Shown piece by piece: positions 19,115 through 28,962 of a DNA stretch of 64,000 nt. The stretch comes from Eubacteriales bacterium. GTDB taxonomy: Bacteria; Bacillota; Clostridia; Lachnospirales; Lachnospiraceae. Position numbers and translations under genes: made by a program. Below the pieces are notes generated by a model that saw only the letters and a list, made by a program, of their open reading frames with translations, did no database searches and had not been told where the DNA came from. Each line of letters starts with the position of its first letter. Within the stretch, counting starts at the first letter, position 1. The stretch covers positions 132,895 through 196,894 of the forward strand of contig JAUNCI010000001.1 in assembly GCA_030526665.1 (NCBI GenBank). Reading direction: 5' to 3'.

Positions 19115-21091
19115 ATGGAATTTAAGCTTCATTCAGAATTTCAGCCTACCGGAGATCAGCCGCAGGCAATAGAGGCACTTGTAAAGGGATTTAAGGAAGG
19201 AAATCAATGTCAGACTCTTTTGGGGGTTACCGGATCCGGTAAAACCTTCACGATGGCAAATGTAATTAAAGCATTGAATAAACCAACATTAATATTGGCA
19301 CATAACAAGACGCTGGCAGCACAGTTATATGGAGAGTTCAAGGAATTCTTTCCGGAAAATGCAGTAGAGTATTTTGTTTCTTATTATGATTACTATCAGC
19401 CGGAGGCATATGTTCCATCCTCTGATACATACATTGCCAAGGACTCTGCAATAAACGAAGAAATTGACAAATTGAGACTTTCTGCGACAGCAGCAATGGC
19501 AGAGCGCAAAGATGTAATTATCATTTCATCGGTTTCCTGTATCTATGGTTTGGGATCTCCGCAGGAATTTCAGGACATGATGATTTCGCTTCGCCCGGGG
19601 ATGATGAAAGATCGAGATGATGTGATTCGTCAGCTTATCGAAATACAGTACACAAGAAATGATATGGATTTTCATCGAGCAACATTTCGTGTACGTGGTG
19701 ACGTGCTGGAAATTTTTCCGGCAAATGCATCGGATCGAGCTGTTCGTGTTGAATTTTTTGGAGATGAGATCGATAGGATCACTGACATAGATGTTCTCAC
19801 TGGAGAGGTGAAAAGTGAGAGAAATCATGTGAGCATTTTCCCGGCTTCTCATTATGTGGTTCCTATGGAACAGATATTGAAGGCAGCTAATGCGATCGAA
19901 GAAGAAATGAACGAGAGAGTTGCCTGGTTTAAAAGTGAAGATAAGCTTCTTGAGGCGCAGAGAATTTCCGAACGTACGAATTTTGATATTGAAATGATGA
20001 AGGAAACCGGTTTCTGTTCAGGCATTGAAAATTATTCCCGTCATTTATCGGGATTGGAACCGGGGCAGCCGCCATATACGCTGATGGATTATTTCGGTGA
20101 CGAGTTTTTGCTGATTATTGATGAATCGCACAAAACAATTCCACAGGTTGGAGCAATGTATGCCGGTGATCAGAATCGTAAACAGACATTGGTGGATTAT
20201 GGATTTCGACTTCCGTCGGCAAAAGATAACCGTCCGTTAAATTTTCAGGAATTTGAGGAAAAACTGGATCAGGTATTGTTTGTTTCCGCGACACCGGGAG
20301 TCTATGAGGAAGAACATGAATTATTGCGTGCGGAACAGATTATCCGACCTACCGGACTTCTGGATCCGAAAGTAGAAGTACGTCCCGTAGAGGGGCAGAT
20401 TGATGATCTGATCGGAGAAATCAATAAAGAAATCGAGGGCAAACATAAAGTTCTGATTACAACACTCACAAAACGAATGGCAGAAGAATTGACCGATTTT
20501 CTGAAAGAAGTAGGAATTCGTGTAAAATATCTGCATTCGGACATTGATACGCTGGAACGTGCACAGATTATTCGAGATATGCGTCTGGATGTATTCGATG
20601 TACTGGTTGGAATCAACCTTCTGCGAGAAGGTCTTGATATTCCGGAAATCACCCTGGTTGCAATTCTTGATGCGGACAAAGAAGGATTCCTTCGTTCGGA
20701 GACTTCACTGATTCAGACAATCGGACGAGCTGCACGTAACAGTGAAGGACATGTTGTAATGTATGCGGATGTTATGACAGATTCCATGAAAAAAGCGATC
20801 GAGGAAACAGAACGTCGTCGTGAAATTCAGGAAAAGTATAATAAGGAACATGGAATTACGCCTACAACGATCAAAAAAGCGGTAAGAGATCTGATCGCTG
20901 TTTCCAAAGCAGTGGCAGAAACGGAAGTTCGTCTGGAAAAAGATCCGGAATCTATGAGCAAAAAAGAGCTGATGAAACTGATTGCCAAAGTCGAGAAACA
21001 GATGCGTGTTGCAGCTGCGGATCTGAATTTCGAAGAGGCTGCTGTATTGCGTGACAAGATGATTGAATTAAAAAAGAATCTGGAAGATTAA
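19115..21091 (+). CDS. uvrB: Excinuclease ABC subunit B
   Basis: UvrB (658 residues) verifies DNA damage handed over by UvrA and recruits UvrC in nucleotide excision repair. It shows Walker A G-V-T-G-S-G-K-T, the beta-hairpin region [10 protein letters not shown], helicase motifs including [10 protein letters not shown], and a C-terminal UVR domain (F-E-E-A-A-V-L-R-D). I choose the ATG at 19115 (M-E-F-K-L-H) rather than the in-frame GTG at 19106, which sits directly on the AGAAAGAAG ribosome site. uvrA is not in the window. Confidence 0.96.
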   Translation: MEFKLHSEFQPTGDQPQAIEALVKGFKEGNQCQTLLGVTGSGKTFTMANVIKALNKPTLILAHNKTLAAQLYGEFKEFFPENAVEYFVSYYDYYQPEAYVPSSDTYIAKDSAINEEIDKLRLSATAAMAERKDVIIISSVSCIYGLGSPQEFQDMMISLRPGMMKDRDDVIRQLIEIQYTRNDMDFHRATFRVRGDVLEIFPANASDRAVRVEFFGDEIDRITDIDVLTGEVKSERNHVSIFPASHYVVPMEQILKAANAIEEEMNERVAWFKSEDKLLEAQRISERTNFDIEMMKETGFCSGIENYSRHLSGLEPGQPPYTLMDYFGDEFLLIIDESHKTIPQVGAMYAGDQNRKQTLVDYGFRLPSAKDNRPLNFQEFEEKLDQVLFVSATPGVYEEEHELLRAEQIIRPTGLLDPKVEVRPVEGQIDDLIGEINKEIEGKHKVLITTLTKRMAEELTDFLKEVGIRVKYLHSDIDTLERAQIIRDMRLDVFDVLVGINLLREGLDIPEITLVAILDADKEGFLRSETSLIQTIGRAARNSEGHVVMYADVMTDSMKKAIEETERRREIQEKYNKEHGITPTTIKKAVRDLIAVSKAVAETEVRLEKDPESMSKKELMKLIAKVEKQMRVAAADLNFEEAAVLRDKMIELKKNLED

Positions 21092-21110
21092 TTTTATTAA
21101 AAACAAATGC

Positions 21111-21139
21111 TTGACAAATATTTACGGTGGTGATATCTT
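21111..21139 (+). promoter_or_regulatory. SigA promoter of the hrcA operon
   Basis: TTGACA at 21111-21116 and TATCTT at 21134-21139 with a 17-base spacer lie just upstream of the CIRCE operator, the classical class I heat-shock arrangement. Confidence 0.85.
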
Positions 21140-21150
21140 AATCACAACAG

Positions 21151-21183
21151 TTATTAGCACTCAACATAAATGAGTGCTAATAA
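21151..21183 (+). promoter_or_regulatory. CIRCE operator (HrcA binding site)
   Basis: TTAGCACTC (21154-21162), nine bases, then GAGTGCTAA (21172-21180) is an exact CIRCE element. The palindrome extends three more base pairs on each side, giving 12-bp arms. It lies between the -10 and the hrcA ribosome site, so HrcA should repress its own operon. Confidence 0.98.
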
Positions 21184-21204
21184 CAAGCGGAAAGGAGTAA
21201 GACA

Positions 21205-22251
21205 ATGGATATGCCATTAGATGAGCGCAAGAAAAAAATATTAAAAGCAATCATCAAGACCTATTTAGAAACGGGTGAACCGGTTGGATCACGAACCATT
21301 TCCAAATATGCAGATCTGGGTGTCAGCTCCGCAACGATTCGTAATGAAATGTCTGATTTGACAGACATGGGTTACATCGTACAGCCGCATACATCGGCAG
21401 GGCGTATTCCTTCAGATAAAGGATATCGTCTGTATGTTGATGAGTTGATGAAAGAAAAAGAAGATGAAATTGATGAACTTCGTTCCCTCATGATCGAAAA
21501 AACCGACAAGATGGAGAAGGTTCTCAAAAACGTTGTAAAGATGCTTGCATCGAATACAAATTATGCAACAATGATCTCCGTACCGCAGTACAGCGGAAGC
21601 CGGCTGAAATTCATACAGCTTTCCAGAGTACATGACAGACAGCTGGTAGCGGTTGTGGTATGTGAGGGCAATGTGATTCGAAACCAGATTATCAATCTTG
21701 ATGATGAGATGGATGATCAGACGATTTTAAAAATCAATCTACTCCTGAATACGAATTTAAATGGTGTTCCGATTCAGGATATCAATCTTGGCATGATCGC
21801 GAGATTGAAGGAACAGGCAGGAGAATACGGAAGCGTTGTAGCAACCGTACTCGATGCAGTGGCAGCTGCCATTCATGTAGATGAAAACGATCTTGAGATA
21901 TATACATCAGGCGCAAGAAATATTTTTAAATATCCGGAACTCGCAGATCGCGAAAGAGCCAGCGAATTGATTTCTGCATTTGAAGAAAAATCAGAACTGG
22001 CAGATCTGGTCAGAGATCGCTTATCGGATAAAGAAAACACCGGTGTGCAGGTTTATATTGGCGATGAACTTCCGGTGGAAAATATGCGTGACTGCAGCGT
22101 AGTAACAACGAATTATAATCTTGGTGATGGATTATACGGTACGATCGGAATCATCGGACCGAAACGAATGGATTATGAAAGTGTTGTGGACAGCCTGAAG
22201 ACACTTAAGGATCAGCTTGATGAATTACTAAAAAATAAGACCCAGTCATAG
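21205..22251 (+). CDS. hrcA: Heat-inducible transcription repressor HrcA
   Basis: This repressor of 348 residues has an N-terminal winged helix (S-R-T-I-S-K-Y-A-D-L-G-V-S-S-A-T-I-R-N-E) and the family segment H-T-S-A-G-R-I-P-S-D-K-G-Y-R. The C-terminal domain senses GroEL availability. The gene directly follows its own CIRCE operator and leads the hrcA-grpE-dnaK-dnaJ operon. Confidence 0.97.
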   Translation: MDMPLDERKKKILKAIIKTYLETGEPVGSRTISKYADLGVSSATIRNEMSDLTDMGYIVQPHTSAGRIPSDKGYRLYVDELMKEKEDEIDELRSLMIEKTDKMEKVLKNVVKMLASNTNYATMISVPQYSGSRLKFIQLSRVHDRQLVAVVVCEGNVIRNQIINLDDEMDDQTILKINLLLNTNLNGVPIQDINLGMIARLKEQAGEYGSVVATVLDAVAAAIHVDENDLEIYTSGARNIFKYPELADRERASELISAFEEKSELADLVRDRLSDKENTGVQVYIGDELPVENMRDCSVVTTNYNLGDGLYGTIGIIGPKRMDYESVVDSLKTLKDQLDELLKNKTQS

Positions 22252-22269
22252 AAAGGCGGTTGATATAGC

Positions 22270-22956
22270 GTGACAGATATGAATGAAAATATGGAAGCCG
22301 TAGAGACACAGACTCCGGAAGAAACAGTGGAAACAGTAGAAGGTACTGTGGAAGATACGGCAAAAGAAGAAACATCTGTGGAAGAGGAAAACGCTCAGGA
22401 AACAGAAGAGAATGTGGAGACGGAAGAGGAATCCGCAGAAAATAATTCAGAAGATGCGGAAGAAGATTCTTCAGAGGAAGCAGAGGGCAAACACAGACTA
22501 TTCGGAAAAAAGAAAAAAGAGAAAGTCGATAAAAAAGATCAGCAGATCGAAGAACTGACCGATCGTCTGAAACGAACAATGGCTGAATTTGATAATTTCC
22601 GTAAACGTACGGAAAAAGAAAAAGCCAGCATGTATATTATCGGGGCAAAAGATATTGTTGAAAAAATGCTTCCGGTCGTAGATAACTTTGAAAGAGGTCT
22701 TGCGCAGGCAGCCGAAGGCGATCCATTTGCAGATGGTATGAGACTTACCTATAAAGCAATGATGGACACACTCGAAGGCCTTGGTGTAAAACAGATTGAA
22801 GCTTTGGGACAGGAATTTGATCCAAATTATCACAATGCAGTAATGCATGAGGAAAATGATGAGGTTGGAGAAAATATCATCACAGAAGAATTCCAGAAAG
22901 GTTACACATACAAGGATTTCGTAGTTCGTCACAGTATGGTAAAAGTTGCAAATTAG
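22270..22956 (+). CDS. grpE: Nucleotide exchange factor GrpE
   Basis: GrpE (228 residues) releases ADP from DnaK. The first ~80 residues are an acidic, Glu-rich low-complexity tail. A coiled coil (~85-135) and the C-terminal beta domain follow, the latter with N-Y-H-N-A-V-M-H-E and E-E-F-Q-K-G-Y. The start is a GTG at 22270, with GAAAGGCGG about 10 bases upstream; the ATG at 22279 is too far from it. The Glu-rich tail is longer than in E. coli GrpE (197 residues in total). Confidence 0.95.
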   Translation: MTDMNENMEAVETQTPEETVETVEGTVEDTAKEETSVEEENAQETEENVETEEESAENNSEDAEEDSSEEAEGKHRLFGKKKKEKVDKKDQQIEELTDRLKRTMAEFDNFRKRTEKEKASMYIIGAKDIVEKMLPVVDNFERGLAQAAEGDPFADGMRLTYKAMMDTLEGLGVKQIEALGQEFDPNYHNAVMHEENDEVGENIITEEFQKGYTYKDFVVRHSMVKVAN

Positions 22957-23064
22957 TCGAACTCCCGGGGATTCCGAAATAACAAATGAATCGGATGAGA
23001 CGGACGACTTCAGATAGATGAAATAGTAAACGAAAACTTTGATTGAATATAGGAGGAAATTACA

Positions 23065-24927
23065 ATGGGTAAAATTATTGGTATTGACTTAGGTACAACA
23101 AACAGCTGTGTAGCAGTTATGGAAGGTGGACAGCCGACCGTTATTACAAATACAGAAGGTGCCAGAACTACACCATCTGTTGTAGCATTCAAAAAAACAG
23201 GTGAAAGACTTGTTGGTGATCCTGCAAAACGTCAGGCTGTAGCTAATGCAGAAAAAACAATCTCTTCTATCAAAAGAGAAATGGGAAGCGATTACCGTGT
23301 AACAATCGATGACAAAAAATACTCTCCACAGGAAATTTCAGCAATGATCCTTACAAAACTGAAAAAGGATGCAGAAGGTTACCTTGGTGAGCCTGTAACA
23401 GAAGCAGTTATTACCGTACCGGCTTATTTCAATGATGCACAGCGTCAGGCAACAAAAGATGCAGGTAAAATTGCAGGCCTTGAAGTAAAACGTATTATCA
23501 ACGAGCCAACAGCAGCAGCTCTTGCATATGGTCTTGATAATGAAAAAGAACAGAAAATCATGGTATATGACCTTGGCGGCGGTACATTCGACGTTTCCGT
23601 AATCGAAATCGGTGATGGCGTAATCGAAGTACTTTCTACAGCAGGTAATAACCGTCTTGGTGGTGATGACTTTGACCAGAAAATCACAGACTATATGATC
23701 GCTGAATTCAAAAAAGAAGAAGGCGTTGATCTCAGTCAGGACAGAATGGCACTTCAGAGATTAAAAGAAGCAGCAGAAAAAGCGAAAAAAGAACTTTCTT
23801 CTGCAACAACAACAAACATCAGCATTCCGTTCATCGCATCTGTAGATGGTGTTCCGAAACATCTCGAAATGAACCTTACACGTGCTAAATTTGATGAACT
23901 TACATACGACCTTGTTGAAAAAACAGCTGAACCGGTTCGCCGTGCACTTTCCGATGCAGGTATCACAGCATCTGAATTAGGACAGGTACTTCTGGTTGGT
24001 GGTTCTACTCGTATTCCTGCAGTACAGGATAAAGTTAGACAGCTTACAGGAAAAGAACCAAGCAAAACTCTGAATCCTGATGAATGTGTAGCACTTGGTG
24101 CTTCTGTTCAGGGTGGAAAACTTGCAGGTGATGCAGGTGCGGGAGATATCCTTCTTCTGGACGTTACACCACTCTCACTTTCTATCGAAACAATGGGTGG
24201 AGTTGCAACTCGTCTGATCGAAAGAAATACAACAATTCCTACTAAGAAGAGCCAGATCTTCTCTACAGCAGCAGATAATCAGACAGCAGTAGATATCAAC
24301 GTAGTTCAGGGTGAGCGTCAGTTCGCAAGAGATAACAAATCACTCGGACAGTTCCGTCTGGATGGTATTGCACCTGCTCGTCGTGGTGTACCGCAGATCG
24401 AAGTTACATTTGATATCGATGCAAACGGTATTGTAAATGTATCTGCAAAAGATCTTGGAACAGGAAAAGAACAGCATATCACTATTACAGCCGGTTCAAA
24501 CATGTCTGATGACGATATCGAAAAAGCTGTAAAAGAAGCTGCTGAATTCGAAGCACAGGATAAAAAACGTAAAGAAGCAGTTGATACAAAGAACAATGCA
24601 GATTCTATGGTATTCCAGGTTGAAAATGCACTCAAAGATGCAGGCGACAAGATTGATGCAAATGAAAAAGCTTCAGTTGAAGCTGATCTGAACGCACTCA
24701 AAGATCTCCTTGCACAGAATGCAAATCCGGAAGAACTTACAGATTCTCAGGTAGCTGACATCAAAGCTGCTCAGGAAAAAATGATGGAAAGCGCTCAGAA
24801 ACTTTTTGCAAAAATGTATGAACAGACACAGGGCGCAGGCGCACAGAATATGGGTGGCTCAGCTGCTCAGGGCGGAAACGAAGCAGGATATGATGACGTT
24901 GTAGATGCTGACTACAAAGAAGTATAA
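23065..24927 (+). CDS. dnaK: Chaperone DnaK (Hsp70)
   Basis: This Hsp70 chaperone of 620 residues has the phosphate-1 motif [10 protein letters not shown] at the N-terminus, the second signature [12 protein letters not shown], and the substrate-binding beta domain (L-L-D-V-T-P-L-S-L). The interdomain linker, the helical lid and a Gly/Gln/Ala-rich tail ending D-A-D-Y-K-E-V follow. AGGAGG precedes the ATG. Codon use is strongly biased (for example CGT and GGT), as expected of a highly expressed gene. Confidence 0.98.
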   Translation: MGKIIGIDLGTTNSCVAVMEGGQPTVITNTEGARTTPSVVAFKKTGERLVGDPAKRQAVANAEKTISSIKREMGSDYRVTIDDKKYSPQEISAMILTKLKKDAEGYLGEPVTEAVITVPAYFNDAQRQATKDAGKIAGLEVKRIINEPTAAALAYGLDNEKEQKIMVYDLGGGTFDVSVIEIGDGVIEVLSTAGNNRLGGDDFDQKITDYMIAEFKKEEGVDLSQDRMALQRLKEAAEKAKKELSSATTTNISIPFIASVDGVPKHLEMNLTRAKFDELTYDLVEKTAEPVRRALSDAGITASELGQVLLVGGSTRIPAVQDKVRQLTGKEPSKTLNPDECVALGASVQGGKLAGDAGAGDILLLDVTPLSLSIETMGGVATRLIERNTTIPTKKSQIFSTAADNQTAVDINVVQGERQFARDNKSLGQFRLDGIAPARRGVPQIEVTFDIDANGIVNVSAKDLGTGKEQHITITAGSNMSDDDIEKAVKEAAEFEAQDKKRKEAVDTKNNADSMVFQVENALKDAGDKIDANEKASVEADLNALKDLLAQNANPEELTDSQVADIKAAQEKMMESAQKLFAKMYEQTQGAGAQNMGGSAAQGGNEAGYDDVVDADYKEV

Positions 24928-24976
24928 TCATCGTTGAATGTTAAAATCAGACAATAAAACACTATAATAACAGATT

Positions 24977-25006
24977 TATGACACGGGTTTTGTGACCCGT
25001 GTCATA
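24977..25006 (+). other. dnaK-dnaJ intergenic hairpin
   Basis: A perfect 12-bp stem (TATGACACGGGT / ACCCGTGTCATA) with loop TTTGTG stands midway between dnaK and dnaJ. No U-run follows, so it is more likely an attenuator, RNase stop or processing element than a full terminator. Confidence 0.75.
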
Positions 25007-25066
25007 GTCGGTACTATAGAAAATAATGTAACAATGTAAAAAGTATGATATAACAGGAAGATACTT

Positions 25067-26269
25067 ATGGCAGAAAAAAGAGATTATTATGAAGTCCTTG
25101 GTGTTGACCGCAGCGCAGATGATGCGGCTCTGAAAAAAGCATATCGTAAACTGGCGAAAAAGTATCATCCCGATGTGAATCCGGGAGATGCAGAAGCCGA
25201 GGCAAAGTTTAAAGAAGCGACAGAAGCGTATACAATTTTAAGTGACGCGGAAAAACGACGTCAGTACGATCAATTTGGACATGCGGCATTTGAAAACGGA
25301 GGCGGCGGAGCCGGAGGCTTCGGTGGATTTGATTTCAACGGCGGTAACATGGATGATATTTTCGGTGATATTTTTGGCAGTTTCTTTGGCGGCGGTTCGC
25401 GCAGAAGAGCAAACAATGGACCGATGCGTGGTGCAAACCTTCGTGCCCGTATAAATATCACGTTTGAGGAAGCTGTATTTGGTTGTGAAAAAGAATTGGA
25501 TATTGCTTTGAAGGATGAATGTACAGAATGTCACGGAACAGGTGCAAAACCGGGAACATCACCGGTAACATGTACAAAATGTGGAGGCTCAGGACAGGTT
25601 GAATCTGTTTCTCAGTCCATTTTCGGAATGGTTCGAAATGTGACAACATGTCCGGACTGTGGCGGAAGTGGTAAAGTCATCAAAGAAAAATGTACCTGCT
25701 GTCACGGAAGCGGATATACTTCCTCCAGAAAGAAAATCAAAGTTTCTGTTCCTGCCGGTATTGACAGTGGACAGAGTATTCGTATCAGAGAAAAAGGAGA
25801 ACCGGGAACCAACGGCGGTGAGAGAGGAGACCTTCTGGTAGAAATCAACGTGGCTCGCCATCCGATTTTCCAGAGACAGGATATGAATATCTATTCCAGT
25901 GCTCCATTGACATTTGCACAGGCTGCTTTGGGCGGACCGGTACGCATCAATACCATTGATGGCGTCGTTGAATATAATGTAAAACCCGGAACACAGACGG
26001 ATACCAGAATTCGTCTGAAAGGAAAAGGTGTTCCATCTCTTCGTAACAAAAATGTTCGTGGAGATCACTATGTAACACTTGTAATTCAGATTCCGACCAA
26101 CCTTAGCAAAGAAGCAAAAGAAGCTTTGGAAAAATTTGATGAAGCCTGTGGCAACCGTCCGAAAAAGGAAGAAGAGGTAAAGACAACAGATTCCGCGGCG
26201 GAGAAAACAGCCGAAAAACATAAGAAAAAAAGCTTCATGGATAAATTAAAAGAAACATTTGAAGATTAA
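25067..26269 (+). CDS. dnaJ: Chaperone DnaJ (Hsp40)
   Basis: DnaJ (400 residues) delivers substrates to DnaK and stimulates its ATPase. It has the J domain with H-P-D-V-N at residues ~33-37, a Gly/Phe-rich linker (~75-115), and four zinc-finger repeats starting C-T-E-C-H-G-T-G. The C-terminal substrate-binding domains follow, and the end is Lys/Glu-rich. It is the last gene of the heat-shock operon. Confidence 0.97.
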   Translation: MAEKRDYYEVLGVDRSADDAALKKAYRKLAKKYHPDVNPGDAEAEAKFKEATEAYTILSDAEKRRQYDQFGHAAFENGGGGAGGFGGFDFNGGNMDDIFGDIFGSFFGGGSRRRANNGPMRGANLRARINITFEEAVFGCEKELDIALKDECTECHGTGAKPGTSPVTCTKCGGSGQVESVSQSIFGMVRNVTTCPDCGGSGKVIKEKCTCCHGSGYTSSRKKIKVSVPAGIDSGQSIRIREKGEPGTNGGERGDLLVEINVARHPIFQRQDMNIYSSAPLTFAQAALGGPVRINTIDGVVEYNVKPGTQTDTRIRLKGKGVPSLRNKNVRGDHYVTLVIQIPTNLSKEAKEALEKFDEACGNRPKKEEEVKTTDSAAEKTAEKHKKKSFMDKLKETFED

Positions 26270-26294
26270 TTTGAATCGAATTTTCAATGAAAAT

Positions 26295-26333
26295 AAAAAA
26301 CGCAGTACACGAAAAAGTGTGCTGCGTTTTTTT
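26295..26333 (+). terminator. Bidirectional terminator between dnaJ and the AEC transporter
   Basis: AAAAAACGCAGTACAC pairs with GTGTGCTGCGTTTTTT around a GAAAAA loop. It has T-runs on both strands and so serves dnaJ (+) and the convergent transporter gene (-). Confidence 0.93.
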
Positions 26334-26379
26334 ATGAGAAGAATCCATGTTTTTAATAGCATTTGAAATAAATACAATC

Positions 26380-27306
26380 TCAGGCAATCGGTATCAGATA
26401 TCCTGCAATCAATGCTATGAGAGGAATCGTCAAAATACATACCACAGTTGTAAAAGCAAATGCCTGAGAGGCATATTTATAATTTTTACCAAAGCGAATA
26501 GCCATCAGTGTTGCATTAGTTGCAGTTGGGCATGCAGTTGCAATCAGGATCGTATAAGCAACCGTTGCCGGAACTTTTGCAATCCATAATAACAGAAGAA
26601 ATGCAATCGGATTGATCAGCAGTTTGAAAACTGCAATTTTGTAAACCTTAAAATTGGCAAATACACTTTTAAAATCAGCCTGAGCTACAGAAAAACCGGC
26701 AACCATCATGGCAAGCGGTGTATTCATATCGGAAATATACTGAATGGGAGAAAGCAGAGTTCCCGGGATTGCAATTTTGGCAAAATACAGAATCATTCCG
26801 ATGATCGTACCGATCATTACCGGAGAGCGAAGACCTTCGTACAGCTTTTTGGATGAAAACTTTCCATTGATCAATACAAGACCGTGTGTCCAGGTGAAAA
26901 TATTAAAGACAGCCATGTAAGCACTCAGATAAAATACACCCTCGGCTCCGAGAACGCTGTTAATCAACGGAATCCCCATAAATCCGCAATTGGAATAAAT
27001 AGAGCAGAAACGTTCGATGCTAAAATCCGGATTGTCGGTTTTTCGAATACAAATCGAAGAAATCAGTATACAGAGAATATGAGATAGAATTGCAAAAGCA
27101 AATGAAATTAACAGACCTTTTACAAGAACCGGATCATATTCCATTTGATAGACATTTACGATCAGACAGGGATTTACCACCATTAAAAGGAGATTGGATA
27201 TGTTTTTGTTTCCCTCCTGATTGATTAAACCAATCTTGTAGCATATAATTGCGACAATTAATATGATCAGCATTTTTGTCAGCTGATTAAATAATAATAG
27301 AAACAT
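26380..27306 (-). CDS. AEC (auxin efflux carrier) family permease
   Basis: This protein of 308 residues has about ten membrane segments and the AEC-family Asn/Pro motifs (V-V-N-P-C-L-I-V near residue 45; C-P-T-A-T-N-A-T near 268). Family members export or import malate, malonate and other organic acids. The minus-strand AGGAGGACAAC before its ATG is a strong ribosome site. It is divergent from the rhamnonate dehydratase gene across a 333-base gap, so it may handle a substrate or product of that pathway. That link rests only on position. Confidence 0.85.
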   Translation of the reverse strand: MFLLLFNQLTKMLIILIVAIICYKIGLINQEGNKNISNLLLMVVNPCLIVNVYQMEYDPVLVKGLLISFAFAILSHILCILISSICIRKTDNPDFSIERFCSIYSNCGFMGIPLINSVLGAEGVFYLSAYMAVFNIFTWTHGLVLINGKFSSKKLYEGLRSPVMIGTIIGMILYFAKIAIPGTLLSPIQYISDMNTPLAMMVAGFSVAQADFKSVFANFKVYKIAVFKLLINPIAFLLLLWIAKVPATVAYTILIATACPTATNATLMAIRFGKNYKYASQAFAFTTVVCILTIPLIALIAGYLIPIA

Positions 27307-27506
27307 GTTGTCCTCCTAATATAACAAAACATATACGATGAAATATTATACCAAAAAAAATAGATTGTATAGAGAAAACCACAAGAAATACAAAAAAGGA
27401 ATGAAGATAAGAAAGTTATTTCTTGATTCAATTAATAAATACTCATGAAAATGCACAAATATCAGAATAAAAAAATGGTTAATATAGATAAAAATTGTAT
27501 GTACTA

Positions 27507-27535
27507 TTGACGAGTATCTTTATTTAGGATAAAAT
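27507..27535 (+). promoter_or_regulatory. Promoter of the rhmD-gntP operon
   Basis: TTGACG at 27507-27512 and TAAAAT at 27530-27535 have a 17-base spacer. Transcription would begin near 27542, immediately at the operator-like repeats, and leave a ~100-base leader. Confidence 0.75.
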
Positions 27536-27545
27536 ATTTACGAAA

Positions 27546-27603
27546 TGTGAATTGAATTCATATATATGAATCAGTGATTTTTGTATGTGAATTATAATTC
27601 GCA
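27546..27603 (+). promoter_or_regulatory. Probable IclR-type operators downstream of the rhmD promoter
   Basis: Two near-palindromes share the half-site TGYGAAT: TGTGAATTGAATTCATA (27546-27562) and TGTGAATTATAATTCGCA (27586-27603). An extra half-site TATGAATC is at 27565-27572. They overlap the expected transcription start and leader, a repressor-like position. The same half-site recurs upstream of iclR. Confidence 0.6.
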
Positions 27604-27639
27604 AAATGCGGAAAATGTATTATTAAGGAGGAAATTACA

Positions 27640-28854
27640 ATGGCTTTAATGGGAAGAAAAATTGTTGCAATTAGAGCTTATGTAGTCGAAGGCGGCGGAG
27701 CTGACTACCATGATCAGGGCGAGGAACATTGGATCGTGCAGCAGATCGCTACACCTATGAGCATTTATCCTGAATACAAAGCTACAAGAACAAGCTTTGG
27801 TATCAATGCTCTGAAAACACTCGTAGTAGAAGTAGAAGCAGACAATGGAGTTACAGGTTTCGGTATCACAACAGGTGGATATCCGGCAGCATGGCTTGTA
27901 ATGAATCATTTAGATCGTTTCGTAGTTGGAAAAGATGCACATAAAATCGAAGAAACATGGGATCAGATGTACAGAGCATCTCTTTACTATGGACGTAAAG
28001 GTATCGTAATGAACGCAATCTCTGCAATCGACCTTGCTATGTGGGATCTTCTTGGAAAACTTCGTGAAGAACCTGTATATGCAATGCTCGGTGGTGTGGT
28101 TCGTAAAGAACTCCAGTTCTATGCTACAGGCCCGAGACCTGACCTTGCAAAAGATATGGGATTCGTTGGTGGAAAAATTCCGCTCGTATACGGACCGGCT
28201 GATGGTCCTGACGGACTGAAAAAGAGTATTGAACTTGCTGCTGACATGCGTGAAAAATGTGGTCCTGACTTCAGACTTATGTGGGACTGCTGGATGTCAC
28301 TTGACCTTCAGTATGCAAAACGCTTAATGCAGGCATCTGCAGATCTTGGATTCCACTGGATCGAAGAATGCTTTAACCCGGATGATTATTGGGCATACCG
28401 TGATCTGAAAAAAGCAGCCGGCAACAAAATTATGGTTACAGGTGGTGAGCATGAAGCTTCTAAATTTGGCTTCCGTATGCTGATCGAAGATTGTGACCTC
28501 GATGTTATTCAGCCGGATGTTGGCTGGTGTGGTGGTATGACTGAGCTTGTTAAGATCGGTAACCTTGCTGAAGCTCATGGAAAATACCTTATTCCTCACG
28601 GAAGTGGTGCATACAGCTATCACTATGTTGCTACAAAGACAAACTCTCCAATCACAGAGCTTCTGATGCAGTCTCCAAAAGCAGATACTGTAGTACCTCA
28701 GTACTATCCACTTCTGAAAGACGAAGTTATGCCTGTTAACGGTAGACTTGATGTTGAAAAAGCATACGAAGGCAAATTTGGTTTCGGTGTAGAACTCAAC
28801 AAAGACAAGAGCCTGATCGAAATCAAAAAAGGTGTAGGTCTTGGTGTTTGCTAA
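27640..28854 (+). CDS. rhmD: L-rhamnonate dehydratase, enolase superfamily
   Basis: This 404-residue protein is of the mandelate-racemase/enolase superfamily and closely resembles E. coli RhmD as I recall it. Shared segments are D-Y-H-D-Q-G near residue 22, I-A-T-P-M-S, S-F-G-I-N-A-L-K-T-L-V-V-E-V-E-A, A-T-G-P-R-P-D-L-A-K and D-M-R-E-K-C-G. Likely metal ligands are D216, E242 and E270; the His/Asp catalytic pair is H320 (I-P-H-G-S) with D293 (Q-P-D-V-G-W-C-G-G). RhmD converts L-rhamnonate to 2-keto-3-deoxy-L-rhamnonate, and relatives also accept L-mannonate or L-lyxonate, so the true substrate could be one of those. AAGGAGG precedes the ATG. Codon bias is strong, suggesting high expression when induced. 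Confidence 0.85.
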   Translation: MALMGRKIVAIRAYVVEGGGADYHDQGEEHWIVQQIATPMSIYPEYKATRTSFGINALKTLVVEVEADNGVTGFGITTGGYPAAWLVMNHLDRFVVGKDAHKIEETWDQMYRASLYYGRKGIVMNAISAIDLAMWDLLGKLREEPVYAMLGGVVRKELQFYATGPRPDLAKDMGFVGGKIPLVYGPADGPDGLKKSIELAADMREKCGPDFRLMWDCWMSLDLQYAKRLMQASADLGFHWIEECFNPDDYWAYRDLKKAAGNKIMVTGGEHEASKFGFRMLIEDCDLDVIQPDVGWCGGMTELVKIGNLAEAHGKYLIPHGSGAYSYHYVATKTNSPITELLMQSPKADTVVPQYYPLLKDEVMPVNGRLDVEKAYEGKFGFGVELNKDKSLIEIKKGVGLGVC

Positions 28855-28962
28855 TGATTACCGAAAAATGATTTGGAGGAGTCCAAATTATTAATATTTA
28901 AAAGTATCTAATCAAAAAATGACAGATACAAACACAAATTCATATTTTAGGAGGAACATGAT

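Larger units (their letters stand above)
27307..27639. other. Divergent regulatory gap between the AEC permease and the rhamnonate dehydratase genes
   Basis: This 333-base AT-rich gap has no gene. On the minus strand a TATAAT (27350-27345) without a convincing -35 probably serves the permease. On the plus strand there is a good promoter at 27507-27535, followed by a cluster of TGYGAAT half-sites. The middle (27360-27500) is almost pure A/T with no structure I can name. Confidence 0.7.

Noticed and set aside
25589..26221. 210-codon minus-strand frame antisense to dnaJ
   Set aside because: It has Phe/Ser-rich composition, no ribosome site, and full overlap with a certain gene.
27360..27500. 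Small gene or RNA in the AT-rich gap before rhmD
   Set aside because: There is no ribosome site with an open frame, no terminator and no stable fold that I can see; it is nearly all A and T.
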